NCBI GenBank assembly: GCA_017390225.1
Contig: JAFPCL010000214.1
Span: 1 to 7,741, forward strand
Length of the DNA stretch: 7,741 nucleotides
Origin: Clostridia bacterium
Lineage (GTDB): Bacteria; Bacillota; Clostridia; CAKSNL01; HGM11501
Direction: 5' to 3'
Under the pieces are notes generated by a model that was not told the origin of the DNA, ran no database searches, and saw only the letters and a list, made by a program, of their open reading frames with translations. Position numbers and translations under genes: made by a program. This document shows, piece by piece, positions 1 through 5,444 of this stretch (positions within the stretch are counted from its first letter, which is position 1; each line of letters starts with the position of its first letter).

Positions 1-762
1 AAATTCATCATTTCTAGAAAACTCAGTCGTTCTTTGCACTCCGGCGAGATTGTTTGAAATACTGACCATCTGAATTCTTGCTTCAGAAAACATTTCTTCC
101 AGCAAGCATCCCAGATGTAAATACTCTTTTTCATCTATAGTAACGATAAGAACCGAATCATTAGGGTTGAGTAATCTTTTCGCTAAAGTAAGGCGTTTTT
201 TCATCATTGACAGCCACTTGGAATGTCTATATTCGTCATTAGTATCAACGTAATCGTTATTATATTTCCAATCTTTGTCCCTTGTATTATAAGGCGGGTC
301 AATATAAATACAGTCCACCTTGCCACCATATAGATATTCAAGAAGCTGAAGTGCGTGATAATTGTCCGCCTCAATAAGAGTATGCCAAAGTTCGCTGTCC
401 GGTGCGTTGCATACCTCGTCAAGTGGCATTAAGCACGGATATATTGGTTCACCAAATTCTGCCGTTACAACAAGGTCTTCTATCGAAAGTTCAACTGCTT
501 CTTTGCTGTCCTTTGGCAAACAAATTGCTTTGCCGCCTTGAATTTCCAATACTTTATAAGTTTCGCTTACCTTGCCTGTCTTCAGAGATACACGCTTTCC
601 TTTTCTTACAGGGACGTCGTAAAGAGGAGTACATTCCGGCAGGTGTTCCTCAAATACAAGTCCAAACTGTTTATGCTTTAACGCCTTGTCTGCTGCTTCC
701 TGTATCTGTGCACGAAGCTCTGGGTTTTCTATTTTCGCAATAAGCTCTTGTAATGCTGCCAT
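1..762 (-). CDS. Site-specific adenine DNA methyltransferase, type III Mod-like (3' end beyond window)
   Basis: Expected to transfer a methyl group from S-adenosylmethionine to adenine N6 in a specific DNA site. The frame is open for 254 codons and runs off the left edge, so only the N-terminal part is seen. Catalytic motif IV, DPPYNT, is at residues 155-160, preceded by ADNYHALQLLEYLYGGKVDC (132-151), the usual approach to this motif in beta-class/type III Mod enzymes, where the SAM-binding FxGxG motif comes later (off window here). About 110 residues precede the fold, including a KQFGLVFEEHLPE stretch (31-43) and a small beta-rich segment (about 50-105). The ATG at 762 has an AGGAGG site at 769-774 (6-nt spacing) that overlaps the stop codon of the upstream regulator, so the two genes are probably translationally linked. 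It is likely the modification part of a restriction or phage-defence system whose other genes lie further left. Family assignment is firm; target site and system type are unknown. Confidence 0.9.
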   Translation of the reverse strand, partial: MAALQELIAKIENPELRAQIQEAADKALKHKQFGLVFEEHLPECTPLYDVPVRKGKRVSLKTGKVSETYKVLEIQGGKAICLPKDSKEAVELSIEDLVVTAEFGEPIYPCLMPLDEVCNAPDSELWHTLIEADNYHALQLLEYLYGGKVDCIYIDPPYNTRDKDWKYNNDYVDTNDEYRHSKWLSMMKKRLTLAKRLLNPNDSVLIVTIDEKEYLHLGCLLEEMFSEARIQMVSISNNLAGVQRTTEFSRNDEF

Positions 763-772
763 ATCTATCCTC

Positions 773-1108
773 CTATCTCTGCTTTACAAGCAGTGCTGTA
801 AGTGTTGTTCGTATTTTTTCAAGCTGCCGCGGATTATCCGTAATCAATTTTGCAATGTCTGCAGGGATTTCGCTGCGTCCTTCGGCGGCTAAGTTTAGAA
901 ATTTCTTTCTCTGCTTATCATCAACTTTTAGTTTTTCAAGCATTTTATACTGCACATCCGGTGGTGGGGGATTGACTTTGCCGGATAATATGTCATAAAA
1001 ATATGGCTTTGTGATACCAACAGCTTCATAAAAAGCAGCCTGAGATATTTTTGTCTGGCTTATCATTTCCCGAAGGAAATTGCCAAACGCTTTTTTATCC
1101 GTAGCCAT
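773..1108 (-). CDS. XRE/Cro-CI-type helix-turn-helix transcriptional regulator
   Basis: A 111-residue protein with a predicted helix-turn-helix around residues 15-60: a first helix (FGNFLREMISQ), then ISQAAFYEAVGITKPYFYDI, matching the Cro/CI pattern of recognition helix after a VGIT turn, followed by LSGKVNPPPP. The C-terminal part is charged and helical (DDKQRKKFLNLAAEGRSEIP, then ADIAKLI...LEKIRTTL) and could mediate dimerisation. The ATG at 1108 has a strong GGAGGTGA site at 1115-1122 (6-nt spacing). Its stop codon is 10 bp before the methyltransferase start and forms part of that gene's ribosome binding site. The promoter upstream carries inverted half-sites over the -10 box, so I infer that it represses its own transcription and that of the methyltransferase, like the controller proteins of restriction-modification loci. 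An antitoxin role is less likely because no toxin gene is adjacent. No catalytic domain is visible. Confidence 0.85.
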   Translation of the reverse strand: MATDKKAFGNFLREMISQTKISQAAFYEAVGITKPYFYDILSGKVNPPPPDVQYKMLEKLKVDDKQRKKFLNLAAEGRSEIPADIAKLITDNPRQLEKIRTTLTALLVKQR

Positions 1109-1127
1109 CCGTTTTCACCTCCATAAA

Positions 1128-1153
1128 GTATGTATGTAAACATACTAACATAC
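1128..1153. promoter_or_regulatory. Candidate operator: clustered GTATGT/ACATAC half-sites
   Basis: The plus strand carries GTATGT at 1128-1133 and 1132-1137 (overlapping) and ACATAC at 1140-1145 and 1148-1153. The inner pair forms a perfect inverted repeat with a 2-bp centre (1132-1145). The cluster covers the -10 box and probable transcription start of the XRE gene, the usual place for a repressor site. A further lone ACATAC occurs at 1198-1203. Binding by the adjacent XRE protein is inferred from position and symmetry only. Confidence 0.65.
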
Positions 1154-1170
1154 TTTTAATAAAAAGTCAA
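1142..1170 (-). promoter_or_regulatory. Sigma-A-type promoter of the XRE-methyltransferase operon
   Basis: On the minus strand a -35 box TTGACT (1170-1165) is followed after exactly 17 bp by TAGTAT (1147-1142), which matches the -10 consensus at 4 of 6 positions. The start of transcription would fall near 1135, giving a leader of about 27 nt before the regulator's ribosome binding site and ATG. The -10 box lies inside the half-site cluster described separately. Confidence 0.7.
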
Positions 1171-1203
1171 GGGTGTTGAAGAATTTTGCACTATTTTACA
1201 TAC

Positions 1204-1248
1204 AAAAAAGACCAGCCACACAAGCTGTTGCTTAATATGACTGGTCTT
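1204..1248 (-). terminator. Rho-independent terminator of the zinc-ribbon gene remnant
   Basis: On the minus strand an 11-bp stem (AAGACCAGTCA pairing with TGGCTGGTCTT, one T-G wobble) is followed by a run of T (complement of the A run at 1204-1209). The loop contains a second small stem, AAGC-AACA-GCTT. It starts 3 nt after the zinc-ribbon stop codon and ends about 34 bp before the promoter of the XRE gene, so it separates the two transcription units. Confidence 0.8.
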
Positions 1249-1251
1249 CCT

Positions 1252-1584
1252 TTATTTATTCTTGTTTTGAAGTTCTTTTATCTTTCGCTGCTTGCGGCTG
1301 TTCTGCTGATTCATACGCTTGCGAGCTTTGTGACACTCTGGTTTACCGCAAGTGACTGCTCGTTTGCTGCTTCGCACAAATGCGTCACCGCAGAAAGGAC
1401 ATGTCAATATAATACCTTTTGGTTTTGCTTCCTCTGTTCCTTTATCTTCCGGTGCAACGTCCTCAGATATTTTTCTTGCTAATGTGTACCAGCAAATATC
1501 GAATACAGAGTTTATGTCAGCTGCAAAAACAAAGCGGTTTGTTTTTGGATTTACTTCCGGGATAAAAATCCCTAAGACGCACCC
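1252..1584 (-). pseudogene. 5'-truncated gene, C-terminal zinc-ribbon protein remnant
   Basis: The frame is open for 110 residues from an in-frame TGA (1587-1585) to the TAA at 1254-1252, but has no usable start near its beginning; the first ATG is at residue 91, inside the basic tail. The peptide is plainly protein-like: GIFIPEVNPKTNRFVFAADI, then a helical INSVFDICWYTLARKI (about 25-40), an acidic linker, and a four-ligand zinc-ribbon, CPFCG (62-66) and CGKPECH (79-85), with a lysine/arginine-rich tail (KARKRMNQQNSRKQRKIKE). A helical segment followed by such a zinc finger resembles the C-terminal ends of some uncharacterised Firmicutes proteins, but I do not recognise the family. It keeps a good terminator just downstream. 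The missing 5' end stops at the rightward terminator hairpin, so I read this as a gene cut by an insertion or recombination. A TTG at residue 60 could in principle start a 51-residue zinc-ribbon peptide, but I see no good ribosome binding site before it. Confidence 0.7.
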
Positions 1585-1603
1585 TCATGTTGGGTGCTTT
1601 TTT
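1579..1603 (+). terminator. Rho-independent terminator, plus-strand orientation, no gene upstream
   Basis: GCACCC (1579-1584), a 7-nt loop, GGGTGC (1592-1597), then six T (1598-1603). As a terminator it acts on plus-strand transcription, yet no plus-strand gene lies to its left in this window. On the minus strand it has the A run before the stem but no T run after it, so it would be at best a weak terminator for the nagZ end. It is probably what remains of a two-way terminator, or of a convergent gene now lost. Confidence 0.7.
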
Positions 1604-1622
1604 CGTTGTGAGAGCGTTTTTG

Positions 1623-2810
1623 TTAAGGCAATAAATTGTATTTTTCTTTTATGTTTAAGATTCTATAAACTTTTTCATTGATGGTATATTCTGAAAGCGT
1701 ACCTTTTTCAACTGCATTTTTCACACCTTGCACTGCATCTGTCAGACTGTAGGGCATGAGGATCATATCCGCGCCGGCGGACAGTGCCATAACGGCGGCT
1801 TCTCCGGAAGAGTAGCTGTTTGTGATAGCACCCATTTGCATGGAGTCGGTGATGATAATGCCTTCATAGCCAAGCTCTGTGCGCAGAAGATCGGTCATAA
1901 TTTCGGAAGACAGGGTGCAGGGCTTGTCGGAAATCTGCGTTGCGGTCAGGTGCGAAACCATGATGAAATCAGCACCGGCTTCGATTCCGGAAATAAACGG
2001 GAGAAGCTCACTTGTCCGCATTTCTTCTAAAGTACGTGTGCTTTCCGTTCTGCCCAAATGGGAATTGTTGACCGTAGCACCGTGCCCGGGAAAGTGCTTG
2101 AGTGTGGGGGCAATGCCGGTTTCTATAAGACCTTTGGTGAAGGCAGATACCATCGAAGCATTCACTTGCGGATCGGCACTAAAGGAGCGATCCCCAATCT
2201 CTGTGTTGTTGGGATGGATAAGAACATCGGCAACGGGCGCGAAGTCTACGTTGAGCCCTAAATCAAAAAGAGCTCGTCCGATGGTAAGACCTGCATCATA
2301 TGCCTTGCCTGTGTCGTCGGAAGCACCGATTGTCCCCATGGGCGGCAAGTGCGGGAAATTCATGGCACTGTTTGCGCCCAAACGGGAAACTCTGCCCCCT
2401 TCTTCATCCACGGCAAGAAACAAGGGGATGCGGCTGAAGGATTGAATCCCCGAAAGCATATCTTTGGTTTGTGCGGGGGTTTCAAAGTTTTTGGCAAAGT
2501 ATATTACACCGCCGATGGGGCGGCTTTTGATTGCATTTTTTGTGGTTTCTCCGGCGGCAGTAACGCATCCCATATCGGTCAGCGCCTCGGGTGTGACGAA
2601 AAACAACTGATAAATTTTATCCTCCAAGGTCATGGAGGATAAAAGGGTTTCTGCCGAAGCTTTTATTGGATTGTCTTCTTTTGATGAAAGCTGTGTTTCT
2701 TCATCGGGAGGGGTCGGCTCTGCCGACTGTTCGGGGGCAGAATTACATGCAACGCAAAGCAAAAGAAACACACAAATAAGGGAAATAAAGAGAAAATGGT
2801 GTGATCTCAT
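1623..2810 (-). CDS. nagZ: NagZ-like GH3 beta-N-acetylhexosaminidase, lipoprotein
   Basis: Family 3 glycoside hydrolase of the NagZ group, which removes terminal beta-linked N-acetylglucosamine from peptidoglycan fragments during cell-wall turnover. The 395 residues begin with a hydrophobic signal ending at Cys22 (LLLCVAC, a lipobox with Cys rather than Leu at -3), then an acidic Pro/Ser linker, so the enzyme is probably lipid-anchored outside the membrane. Family motifs are DEEGGRVSR (135-143), LNVDFAPVADV (186-196), GDRSFS (206-211), KHFPGHG (238-244) and TDSMQMGAI (321-329), where Asp322 should be the nucleophile. The acid/base His is kept at 251, but its usual partner Asp in the DSH motif is Asn249 here (NSH). 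It is a single catalytic domain, as in Gram-negative NagZ, without the second domain of Bacillus NagZ. The ATG overlaps the stop of the upstream transferase by 4 bp (ATGA) and has a GAGG site 7 nt ahead. It is the last gene of the cluster. Confidence 0.88.
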   Translation of the reverse strand: MRSHHFLFISLICVFLLLCVACNSAPEQSAEPTPPDEETQLSSKEDNPIKASAETLLSSMTLEDKIYQLFFVTPEALTDMGCVTAAGETTKNAIKSRPIGGVIYFAKNFETPAQTKDMLSGIQSFSRIPLFLAVDEEGGRVSRLGANSAMNFPHLPPMGTIGASDDTGKAYDAGLTIGRALFDLGLNVDFAPVADVLIHPNNTEIGDRSFSADPQVNASMVSAFTKGLIETGIAPTLKHFPGHGATVNNSHLGRTESTRTLEEMRTSELLPFISGIEAGADFIMVSHLTATQISDKPCTLSSEIMTDLLRTELGYEGIIITDSMQMGAITNSYSSGEAAVMALSAGADMILMPYSLTDAVQGVKNAVEKGTLSEYTINEKVYRILNIKEKYNLLP

Positions 2811-3865
2811 TTTTTATCCTCATCTTCTTGGGAAGAACTTTGCGCTTGCTTGTTCCACACACGCTTAAAAGTTCCCATGGTAATAACAAGGGCGGCAACA
2901 ATGGCAATCAGAAAAACCATCCATTTCAAGGGAGAGCTTGCGGAAATCACAATAGCACTAAGTCCCAATAAAATACAGATGCTGTAAATGACCAAAATGG
3001 CTTGTCTTTGGGATAAACCCATGTCAATCAGCTTATGGTGCAGGTGACTTTTATCCGGTGCCATAATCGGCTTGTGATGAATCAGACGTCGGATGATTGC
3101 CGAGCAGGTGTCGAAAATCGGAAGACCTAAAATCAGCACAGGAATGATTACGGACACGACGGTGTAGGCTTTGAAAACACCTTGCACGGAGATGGCGGCT
3201 AAAATATAGCCCAGGAAAGTCGCACCGGTGTCGCCCATAAAAATCGATGCCGGATTGAAATTATAGGGAAAAAACCCGAAGCAAGAGCCGACAAGGGCTG
3301 CCATCATGACGGCAACCACATAATCTCCACGCAAAATGGCGATCACCAAAAGTGCCAGAGAGGCAATGGAAGAAACGCCGACGGCAAGACCGTCCAACCC
3401 ATCAATCAGATTAACGGCATTGGTAATGGCAACAATCCAAAGCACGGTCACAACAGGGGAGAATACACCGAGAGGAATAAATCCGCCGTTAGGAAGTGTG
3501 AGCTGTGCAATATTGACACCACACAAAACAGGGATTACGGCGGCAACAATCTGCAAAGGGAATTTAAGATAAGCACTCAGTGCCATGGTGTCGTCCACCA
3601 TGCCGAGGGCAACCAAAATCAGCGCACCCACCAAAATTCCCATGATTTCTTTGTCGATAGGGCAGAAAATGGCAACGGCGGCATAAAAGCCGACAACGAT
3701 TGCCAATCCGCCGATACGGGGAATGGGTTTTTTATGCATACGACGTCCATCTTTGGGGACATCAATGGCATTGATTTTTCCGGCAAGCCATTTGGCACCG
3801 GGGGTAGCCGCAAATGCGGCAACAAACGCCAATAAAAAGGCGAACATCATGGTTGTTTCAGACAA
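2807..3865 (-). CDS. WecA/TagO-type undecaprenyl-phosphate N-acetylglucosaminyl-1-phosphate transferase
   Basis: Polytopic membrane enzyme that moves a sugar-1-phosphate, most likely GlcNAc-1-P from UDP-GlcNAc, to undecaprenyl phosphate, the first step of teichoic acid or other surface glycan synthesis. The 352 residues contain about ten hydrophobic segments and the family's cytoplasmic motifs: Asp91-Asp92 in GMVDDTMAL, NLIDGLDGLA (152-161), FMGDTGA (209-215) and DKSHLHH (271-277). The HxHH motif points to WecA/TagO rather than MraY. The C-terminus ends in a polar, acidic tail (SSSQEDEDKK). The start is uncertain: a TTG at 3865 has an AAAGG about 11 nt before it, while two ATGs at 3850 and 3847 would shorten the protein by 5 or 6 residues but lack a clear ribosome site. 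It follows trpS by 31 bp and overlaps nagZ by 4 bp, so the two envelope genes are translationally coupled. WecA and TagO cannot be told apart from the sequence alone. Confidence 0.9.
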   Translation of the reverse strand: MSETTMMFAFLLAFVAAFAATPGAKWLAGKINAIDVPKDGRRMHKKPIPRIGGLAIVVGFYAAVAIFCPIDKEIMGILVGALILVALGMVDDTMALSAYLKFPLQIVAAVIPVLCGVNIAQLTLPNGGFIPLGVFSPVVTVLWIVAITNAVNLIDGLDGLAVGVSSIASLALLVIAILRGDYVVAVMMAALVGSCFGFFPYNFNPASIFMGDTGATFLGYILAAISVQGVFKAYTVVSVIIPVLILGLPIFDTCSAIIRRLIHHKPIMAPDKSHLHHKLIDMGLSQRQAILVIYSICILLGLSAIVISASSPLKWMVFLIAIVAALVITMGTFKRVWNKQAQSSSQEDEDKK

Positions 3866-3896
3866 AACAGGTCTCTACCTTTCTGATCGGTTTTTA

Positions 3897-4895
3897 TTAC
3901 GGGATCATAAAACCGATTTTTTTCATAGTTTTTGTGAGGGTGCGGTGGGCAATTCTGCCGGCACGCTCCGCACCTTCTTTGTATACCGATTCGATGTATG
4001 CCTTGTCGTTCTTGATTTCTGCATATCTTTCCTGCAGGGGGCGGAGCATTTCAATCACCGCTTCGGCAACACTGACCTTGAAAGTGCCGTAGCCTTGACC
4101 GGCAAAGGTGTTCACTGCATCCTCGATGGATGTGCCGGTAACGGCAGAGTAGATGGACAGAAGGTTGTTGATGCCATCTTTGCCTTCACGGTAAGCAATT
4201 TCTGCTTCGGAGTCGGTAACGGCGGATTTGAATTTTTTCATGATGGTGTCGGGGGAATCCAGAATGCTGATGCAAGCTTTGGGGTTAGGATCGGATTTGC
4301 TCATTTTAGAGGTGGGATCCTGCAAGCTCATGATTCTTGCGCCAACTTTGGGAATAATGGGCTCGGGAATTTTAAAGGTGTCCCCATAGGCGTGGTTAAA
4401 GCGCACCGCAATGTCGCGGGTGAGCTCCAAATGCTGTTTCTGGTCAGCACCAACGGGAACAGCATCTGCCTGATACAAAAGAATATCTGCCGCCATTAAA
4501 ACGGGATAGGTCATAAGACCTGCATTGATATTATCTGCATGTTTTGCAGATTTATCCTTGAACTGTGTCATTCTCTGCAGTTCGCCGATATAGGTGTAGC
4601 AATTGAGAAGCCATGCCATTTCCGCATGACAGGATACATGGGATTGGAAAAACAGGACGTGCTCTTTCGGATCAATGCCTGCCGCTAACAGCATAGCGAA
4701 AAAATCCAAACTGCGGTTTTTGAATTCCTTGGGATCCTGACGCACGGTAATGCAGTGCAGGTCTACCACGGAAAACAGGCAATCATATTCATCTTGTAGA
4801 GCAACCCAGTTTTTAACAGCACCTAAATAGTTGCCGAGAGTAATGCATCCGGAGGGTTGAATTCCGGAGAAAAGTCGTTTTCTTTTATCTTCCAC
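3897..4895 (-). CDS. trpS: Tryptophanyl-tRNA synthetase
   Basis: Class I aminoacyl-tRNA synthetase that charges tRNA-Trp with tryptophan in the cytoplasm. The 332 residues are the normal length for the family. The ATP-binding signature is FSGIQPSG...TLGNYLGA (9-26), the Bacillus-type variant of the HIGH motif, and KMSKSDPN is at 197-204. GLMTYPVLMAADILLY (126-141) and GADQKQHLELTRD (149-161) are the tryptophan and ATP pocket regions. The start is a GTG at 4895 with an AAGGA site 8 nt ahead. It lies 22 bp after the stalk-domain gene and 31 bp before the WecA/TagO gene. No T-box leader fits in the 22-bp gap, so any tryptophan-responsive control would have to act elsewhere; expression probably comes from the upstream promoter. 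Confidence 0.97.
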   Translation of the reverse strand: MEDKRKRLFSGIQPSGCITLGNYLGAVKNWVALQDEYDCLFSVVDLHCITVRQDPKEFKNRSLDFFAMLLAAGIDPKEHVLFFQSHVSCHAEMAWLLNCYTYIGELQRMTQFKDKSAKHADNINAGLMTYPVLMAADILLYQADAVPVGADQKQHLELTRDIAVRFNHAYGDTFKIPEPIIPKVGARIMSLQDPTSKMSKSDPNPKACISILDSPDTIMKKFKSAVTDSEAEIAYREGKDGINNLLSIYSAVTGTSIEDAVNTFAGQGYGTFKVSVAEAVIEMLRPLQERYAEIKNDKAYIESVYKEGAERAGRIAHRTLTKTMKKIGFMIP

Positions 4896-4917
4896 GATGA
4901 TTATCCTTCTTTCTTGA

Positions 4918-5418
4918 TTATTCGTTTTCGGCAGAGATGGAAATAATACTTCCGTCTAAACCAACTTGTACCAGAAGGTAGCCTTCCAGATCGTCACGCA
5001 AAAATGCAACCTGATACAAATTCTCTTTCTTCATGACAACGCAGGAAGCGTTCTCAAGAATGGATTCGCCCAAAGAGTATTTTACGGCAACACGTGCAAT
5101 CTCTTCTACAGTACCGTCATTGATTTTCAGATAATTTGTGAAATCTTGCCCTTTGGGAATCTCGTTGTTCTTCACAAGAACCGTGCGGGTTTCTTCGTCC
5201 CAATCTACATTCACATCCAAAAGCTCGCCCATGGTACGCAGGGGCACATAGGTTCTGCCGTCGATGACGACCATATCGGGAACAGATACCTCTTCGCCAC
5301 GGACAAGCATATTAAACACTGTGCGGACGGCAGTGACAGTTTCTTCGGAGTTTGCAAATACAAAGGTAGCGGAAATCAGAATCAGAGCGCAAAGAATAAT
5401 ACTAACAGTTTTTTTCAT
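4918..5418 (-). CDS. Secreted stalk-domain protein (copper amine oxidase N-terminal-like domain)
   Basis: A 166-residue exported protein. Residues 1-22 form a signal peptide (basic MKK, a hydrophobic core, a likely cut after FVFA). Residues about 45-82 match the copper-amine-oxidase N-terminal-like stalk domain common in Firmicutes surface proteins, with VVIDGRTYVPLRTMGELLDV (50-69) followed by DWDEETRTV. There is no oxidase domain, so the old family name says nothing about catalysis. The C-terminal half (about 98-163) is a separate small domain of helix plus strands, including GYLLVQVGLDGSIISIS, loosely reminiscent of PepSY-like modules; this is a weak resemblance. No membrane anchor, sortase signal or lipobox is seen. 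The ATG at 5418 has AAAGG about 10 nt ahead. It sits 26 bp after glnN and 22 bp before trpS. The role is unknown; a cell-surface or wall-associated function is plausible. Confidence 0.82.
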   Translation of the reverse strand: MKKTVSIILCALILISATFVFANSEETVTAVRTVFNMLVRGEEVSVPDMVVIDGRTYVPLRTMGELLDVNVDWDEETRTVLVKNNEIPKGQDFTNYLKINDGTVEEIARVAVKYSLGESILENASCVVMKKENLYQVAFLRDDLEGYLLVQVGLDGSIISISAENE

Positions 5419-5444
5419 TACGATTCAACCTTTCTACTTATAAA

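Noticed and set aside
204..422. Minus-strand 72-codon frame in the left-edge region
   Set aside because: It is out of frame with and inside the methyltransferase, whose frame is open across the whole of 1-762 and contains DPPYNT.
1186..1482. Plus-strand frame of 98 codons over the zinc-ribbon region
   Set aside because: It starts inside a terminator region, has no ribosome site, and the minus-strand reading gives a clear zinc-ribbon instead.
1559..1572. Short perfect hairpin GGGAT-AAAA-ATCCC
   Set aside because: It lies within the coding sequence of the zinc-ribbon remnant (GIFIP), has only a 5-bp stem and no T run; probably chance.
3723..4499. Plus-strand open frame of 258 codons spanning the trpS/WecA-type junction
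   Set aside because: It runs antisense across two well-supported genes and the gap between them, and is rich in Cys, His and Phe without any motif.
4896..4917. Possible T-box or leader control ahead of trpS
   Set aside because: The gap to the upstream gene is only 22 bp, far too short for a T-box leader, and no such structure is visible.
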